DNA of 52,005 nucleotides. It comes from JBAVOR01 sp049692255 (GTDB lineage: Bacteria; Babelota; Babeliae; Babelales; JACPOV01). A program made the translations under genes and the position numbers. Within the stretch, counting starts at the first letter, position 1, and every line of letters starts with the position of its first letter. Where the stretch lies: assembly GCA_049692255.1 (NCBI GenBank), contig JBAVOR010000024.1:1-52005 (forward strand), in the 5' to 3' direction. A model generated the notes under the pieces. That model was given only the letters and a program-made list of their open reading frames with translations, made no database searches and was not told the origin of the DNA. Below, piece after piece: positions 48,861-52,005 of this stretch.

Positions 48861-51800
48861 TTAATTAGTTTGAGAAAAATGCGTGAATTGATTCGTTGAC
48901 GGTTGCACAGGGGCCTGCATGCGCTTCAATGCTGCTTGATTTTTGTGTTGGAGACTCACTAAGTAATTATTCACATACGCATATGCACCCAAGGAGGCAC
49001 CTTCACCGTTAAATAGTAATTGTACCGAATCTCGCGTTGCAGCTTCACCTGAAATAACATTAGTCATACTGTCCATCATGATCTTTAATGCTTTACCGCA
49101 GTATGCATACGTTAAACCAAGGTCGTTATTGGCCAATGTAAACCTAGCACGTATGTTTTCGCTTGATTGCTTCAATCGGTATAACGATGAAAGATCACTC
49201 GATTGCCTTACTCGCTGTTCTGCCTGTTGTTTTAACGATTGATACAGATGCAAGTAACAGAAGCAAAGCGTAAAATTAATTTTCTGTCTTAATTCGGGAC
49301 TGAATGCGGGTTTTTTTGCGAGCTCTTCCACTATGCCACAAACTGCATCAGAGCCAAAATCGCACCACAAAGCACGCTCGCTTTCACTGCACGTGATACC
49401 GTCCAACTGCACATAACGCAATATGTCTGCAACAATGGCATCGAATGATCGCTCTGTATTATTATTGTGTAAATCAAATAATGCTAGAATAAAGTTTGCA
49501 ACAGGCATACCTTTACGCCGTGCCAATTCACTAAGCCGCTGACGCTCTTTAGGCAAGTACGGTATGCTTTTTGCTGATGCTTCAGATTTCTCTTTAAATT
49601 TAGCATACACAAAATCTATGCATGCCTTTTGATCGCTCTCTTGCAATATGGTACGCGCATACGTATTGCCAAATGCTTCGCATTGCATTAACTGCGTTGA
49701 AGCGGATATATCATCATACAACAAAGAACTTGCATCTGCATAAACATCTTTAAGTATGTATGCTGTTACTTTCTTGAGAGGAAAACTGTTCTTCAAGAAC
49801 TGCAACGCATCTTCAACTATTTTTTTCGTACTGTTATTCGTATCAGGAGCTAATCGGCAATAATAATGCAGATTCTTTTGCAAGTGCTCAAGTGCTTCGT
49901 TACAATCATCAACTAAATGTTTTTGACTAATGTTTGCTGTTACCTTTTTTAGCTCTTTACCAAGATCCTTTGCCCCTCCATTCATTATAAAAATGGGACT
50001 AAGACCATCGCTATCATCTTGTCCATTAGGGAAGGTCTGTTTTAAATATGCGCTGATACTTTCGATGTTCGCTTCAATAACTGCTTTTTTTAACTTGTTA
50101 TCGGTTACTGCATTATAAAAATCTGGCGAGCACCTTGTGCAATAGAGCTCATATAACATACGCCCATATGAATCGTATTGCGTACCGGCCTTTGCATGTA
50201 GTTTCTTAACCAGAGTATTGAAAATATCTGCTACCGCATCGCAAGAAACCTGCGATGGCATAGCGCACTCCTTATGATGCTTGCCGTATATTTCTTGCAA
50301 CCTATACAGCAATTTAATGCTCAATTGTATTGCAGGTTCTATAGCCATTCCATCCAAGCGTCCAATAAAAGAACGTGTTTCTTCAAACAGTTGGGGCATA
50401 ATCTCTTTTTTGTTTATAACTGCATCAAAATTGACATACAGTTGTCCAAATAGTATCGATGCAATCCGGTTAAGGCAGTTAATAAATAATTTCTCAAAGT
50501 AATGGGCATTGCCTGCAAAGAAAACATCTCTTGCTTTAAAAAATGCTTCTATCCGATCAATTAGATCACTCTGTATAACATCCTTAAAATCAAGTGGCAT
50601 TGAAGTTGCCAAGATACCCAAGCAAGCTGCTTTAGTAAAAGGATCTTGTGTACTGTTTGCCATCTTTTGCAATTTTTCTTTTGCATGAGAATCTCCCTCT
50701 ATCAGTGCAAGAATACTATCACCTAAGCTCCCAACAGGGTATTGATCAGCAAAATTCTCTAACTGACGTGTACGCATGATTGCTTCTCTAAGCGAATGTG
50801 CGTAAATGAGCGTATTCTCCGGTTTATGGACAAGAGAAAGCCTAATTAAATAAGCAAGCAATAAGCGCTGCGTAACGCTATTATCTCTGCTATCAAATGT
50901 CATTTGTATACTGGTTTTATCATCTATTTTTTTATACCAGTAGTATCCATTCTTTACATACTCTAAAAGTTGCCCAAGCGCTGCATTGAGCCTATCTTTT
51001 TGCTCCATGAACTGTTGATCGCCAATCGCATTAAACAGGCAAAAGGGAATACAGGTATAGTTGCCCATCGCGATCTCTTTATCTATCACTTTCCATTTTT
51101 GTTCATTGCTCACATGAAGATTGCTGTTCAACATAGAGAGATATAACGTGCGTATATAATGACTTTTTGCACATCCGTCTAAAACAGACCATGCATCTTG
51201 TAACGTATCTGCATAGTGAGTTACATTGCCACACATTATGGTTAGTTCAGCAATCATTCTGGCCGCATCGTGCAAGATCTCATTCTTATGGGCATCAAGC
51301 TTCTCTTCACGGTGTAATCTTTGCACTATTGAAAATAAGGGCTTAATAATAGTTTCATACTGCTTAGTGGTAAGTGGACTCTTATTACAGGCTTCAATAA
51401 GCCAAGCTCCAATATTCCAAAATGCTATGCGCTGGCTGTCTTCACTAAAAGAAAGATGTTCAAATAATGCTGCTATCGTTGTACGTTCGCACCCCTGTAT
51501 AAAGGAGTTGATTGTCGTATCACGGCTGACCTCTTTATTACTGTCCATATTCTTATGGATACTAATAAAGTGATCAATCCATATCGCATCACCATTTTTT
51601 TGCAAAATAGCATAATCATTGAACAAATTAGCAAATACAGGGTCTCCTTCAACAAAAAAGTCACTAAGCGCAGCGTTTTGCAAATCCCTTAATTGTGGCG
51701 CTATGGCAGCATATTTTTCTTGTTTTTTGAGTTGAGCAGATTGCTCTAAAAAGAGCCGGTGGTTTTTGCTCTTGAAAATCCTTTCCATCTGCCACAACTT

Positions 51801-51989
51801 TACACCAGGCTGCTGAGAAAAATAGGTATCTGCTGCAACAACTCTTCTATAGATATCATCTTCAGCTAAAGCATCGAACATCTTATTTTCCATATATTGG
51901 GCACAGCAGACAGTTAGGCTTTCATTACCTTTATTATCATCCAGAAATTTACCAATATCACTCGTATTAAAGGTATTAATTGCCGGCAT
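48861..51989 (-). CDS. Very large helical protein of unknown function, start uncertain
   Basis: The ATG at 51989 gives 1042 residues; the frame remains open to the window edge, so the start may be further upstream. No signal peptide follows this ATG ('MPAINTFNTSDIGKFLDD'). The whole chain is helical with charged surfaces, scattered cysteines, and helical-repeat character ('AFFKARDVFFAGNAHYFEKL', 'ELARRKGMPVANFILALFDL'). I see no enzyme motif or named domain. No Shine-Dalgarno is visible before the ATG. The size and composition resemble large cytoplasmic or injected proteins of intracellular bacteria, which is only a guess. Confidence 0.6.
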   Translation of the reverse strand: MPAINTFNTSDIGKFLDDNKGNESLTVCCAQYMENKMFDALAEDDIYRRVVAADTYFSQQPGVKLWQMERIFKSKNHRLFLEQSAQLKKQEKYAAIAPQLRDLQNAALSDFFVEGDPVFANLFNDYAILQKNGDAIWIDHFISIHKNMDSNKEVSRDTTINSFIQGCERTTIAALFEHLSFSEDSQRIAFWNIGAWLIEACNKSPLTTKQYETIIKPLFSIVQRLHREEKLDAHKNEILHDAARMIAELTIMCGNVTHYADTLQDAWSVLDGCAKSHYIRTLYLSMLNSNLHVSNEQKWKVIDKEIAMGNYTCIPFCLFNAIGDQQFMEQKDRLNAALGQLLEYVKNGYYWYKKIDDKTSIQMTFDSRDNSVTQRLLLAYLIRLSLVHKPENTLIYAHSLREAIMRTRQLENFADQYPVGSLGDSILALIEGDSHAKEKLQKMANSTQDPFTKAACLGILATSMPLDFKDVIQSDLIDRIEAFFKARDVFFAGNAHYFEKLFINCLNRIASILFGQLYVNFDAVINKKEIMPQLFEETRSFIGRLDGMAIEPAIQLSIKLLYRLQEIYGKHHKECAMPSQVSCDAVADIFNTLVKKLHAKAGTQYDSYGRMLYELYCTRCSPDFYNAVTDNKLKKAVIEANIESISAYLKQTFPNGQDDSDGLSPIFIMNGGAKDLGKELKKVTANISQKHLVDDCNEALEHLQKNLHYYCRLAPDTNNSTKKIVEDALQFLKNSFPLKKVTAYILKDVYADASSLLYDDISASTQLMQCEAFGNTYARTILQESDQKACIDFVYAKFKEKSEASAKSIPYLPKERQRLSELARRKGMPVANFILALFDLHNNNTERSFDAIVADILRYVQLDGITCSESERALWCDFGSDAVCGIVEELAKKPAFSPELRQKINFTLCFCYLHLYQSLKQQAEQRVRQSSDLSSLYRLKQSSENIRARFTLANNDLGLTYAYCGKALKIMMDSMTNVISGEAATRDSVQLLFNGEGASLGAYAYVNNYLVSLQHKNQAALKRMQAPVQPSTNQFTHFSQTN

Positions 51990-52005
51990 CACTGTTTTAT
52001 TGGGT

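Noticed and set aside
1..52005. tRNA, rRNA, CRISPR and IS elements
   Set aside because: By eye I found no cloverleaf, no conserved TPsiC or rRNA block, no regularly spaced direct repeats and no transposase-like protein; a tRNAscan-SE or Infernal run would be decisive.

Overview
The window reads as a chromosome segment from a host-dependent Gram-negative bacterium, most likely a member of the candidate phylum Dependentiae (TM6/Babeliae). This assignment is inference. It rests on many small secreted proteins of unknown function, ankyrin, WD40 and RING-type host-interaction domains, a polyamine/spermidine importer, a BamA-type outer-membrane assembly protein, a type IV pilin with its peptidase, and a detached, unusual ATP-synthase Fo cassette. 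The DNA is moderately AT-rich. No tRNA, rRNA, CRISPR array or classical transposase was found.

Layout. 1-2234: the end of a WD40-like protein and a secreted ankyrin protein. 2239-9977: a six-gene minus-strand operon, five genes being glycosyltransferases (GT2, GT32, GT10, GT2, GT2) and one an unusual ParB-like/nucleotidyltransferase-like protein. All six products carry export signals, which is odd for enzymes that use NDP-sugars. 10081-14676: small secreted and membrane proteins, including a RING-like protein, a duplicated divergent gene pair with a shared regulatory sequence, and a decayed RING fragment. 14972-23231: housekeeping genes (topA, metG) mixed with an FkbM methyltransferase and a heparinase II/III-like protein. 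23411-29767: a delta-60 repeat protein and a potABCD operon headed by a His-rich membrane protein. 30107-38651: bamA, an acylphosphatase-fold protein, gltX, a beta-barrel protein, rpsU, rbfA and a prepilin peptidase. 36837-41016: six related small secreted proteins. 41344-45279: a pilin, an M48 protease, tsaC and a divergent folC-like ligase. 45302-47268: an atpR/atpI-like gene, atpB and a giant atpE. The window ends with a GT4 glycosyltransferase, a pseudogene and a very large unknown protein.

Two discoveries stand out. First, a family of GC-richer palindromic elements of about 150-180 bp, bounded by GCGCTC...GAGCGC, has inserted in frame into protein-coding genes: once in the signal peptide of a glycosyltransferase, twice in the heparinase-like gene, once in the bamA-pot intergenic gap, and probably as a remnant in metG. 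They behave like the Rickettsia palindromic elements but are unrelated in sequence as far as I can tell. Removing 180 bp from the first copy restores a textbook signal peptide. Second, the Fo c subunit is a fusion of four hairpins (eight membrane helices) with carboxylates in hairpins 1, 3 and 4 (E61, E224, D304) and a glutamine (Q141) in hairpin 2.

The genes fit a lifestyle of importing polyamines and probably energy from a host, building a surface, and exporting many small proteins and possibly sugar-transferring enzymes towards the host.
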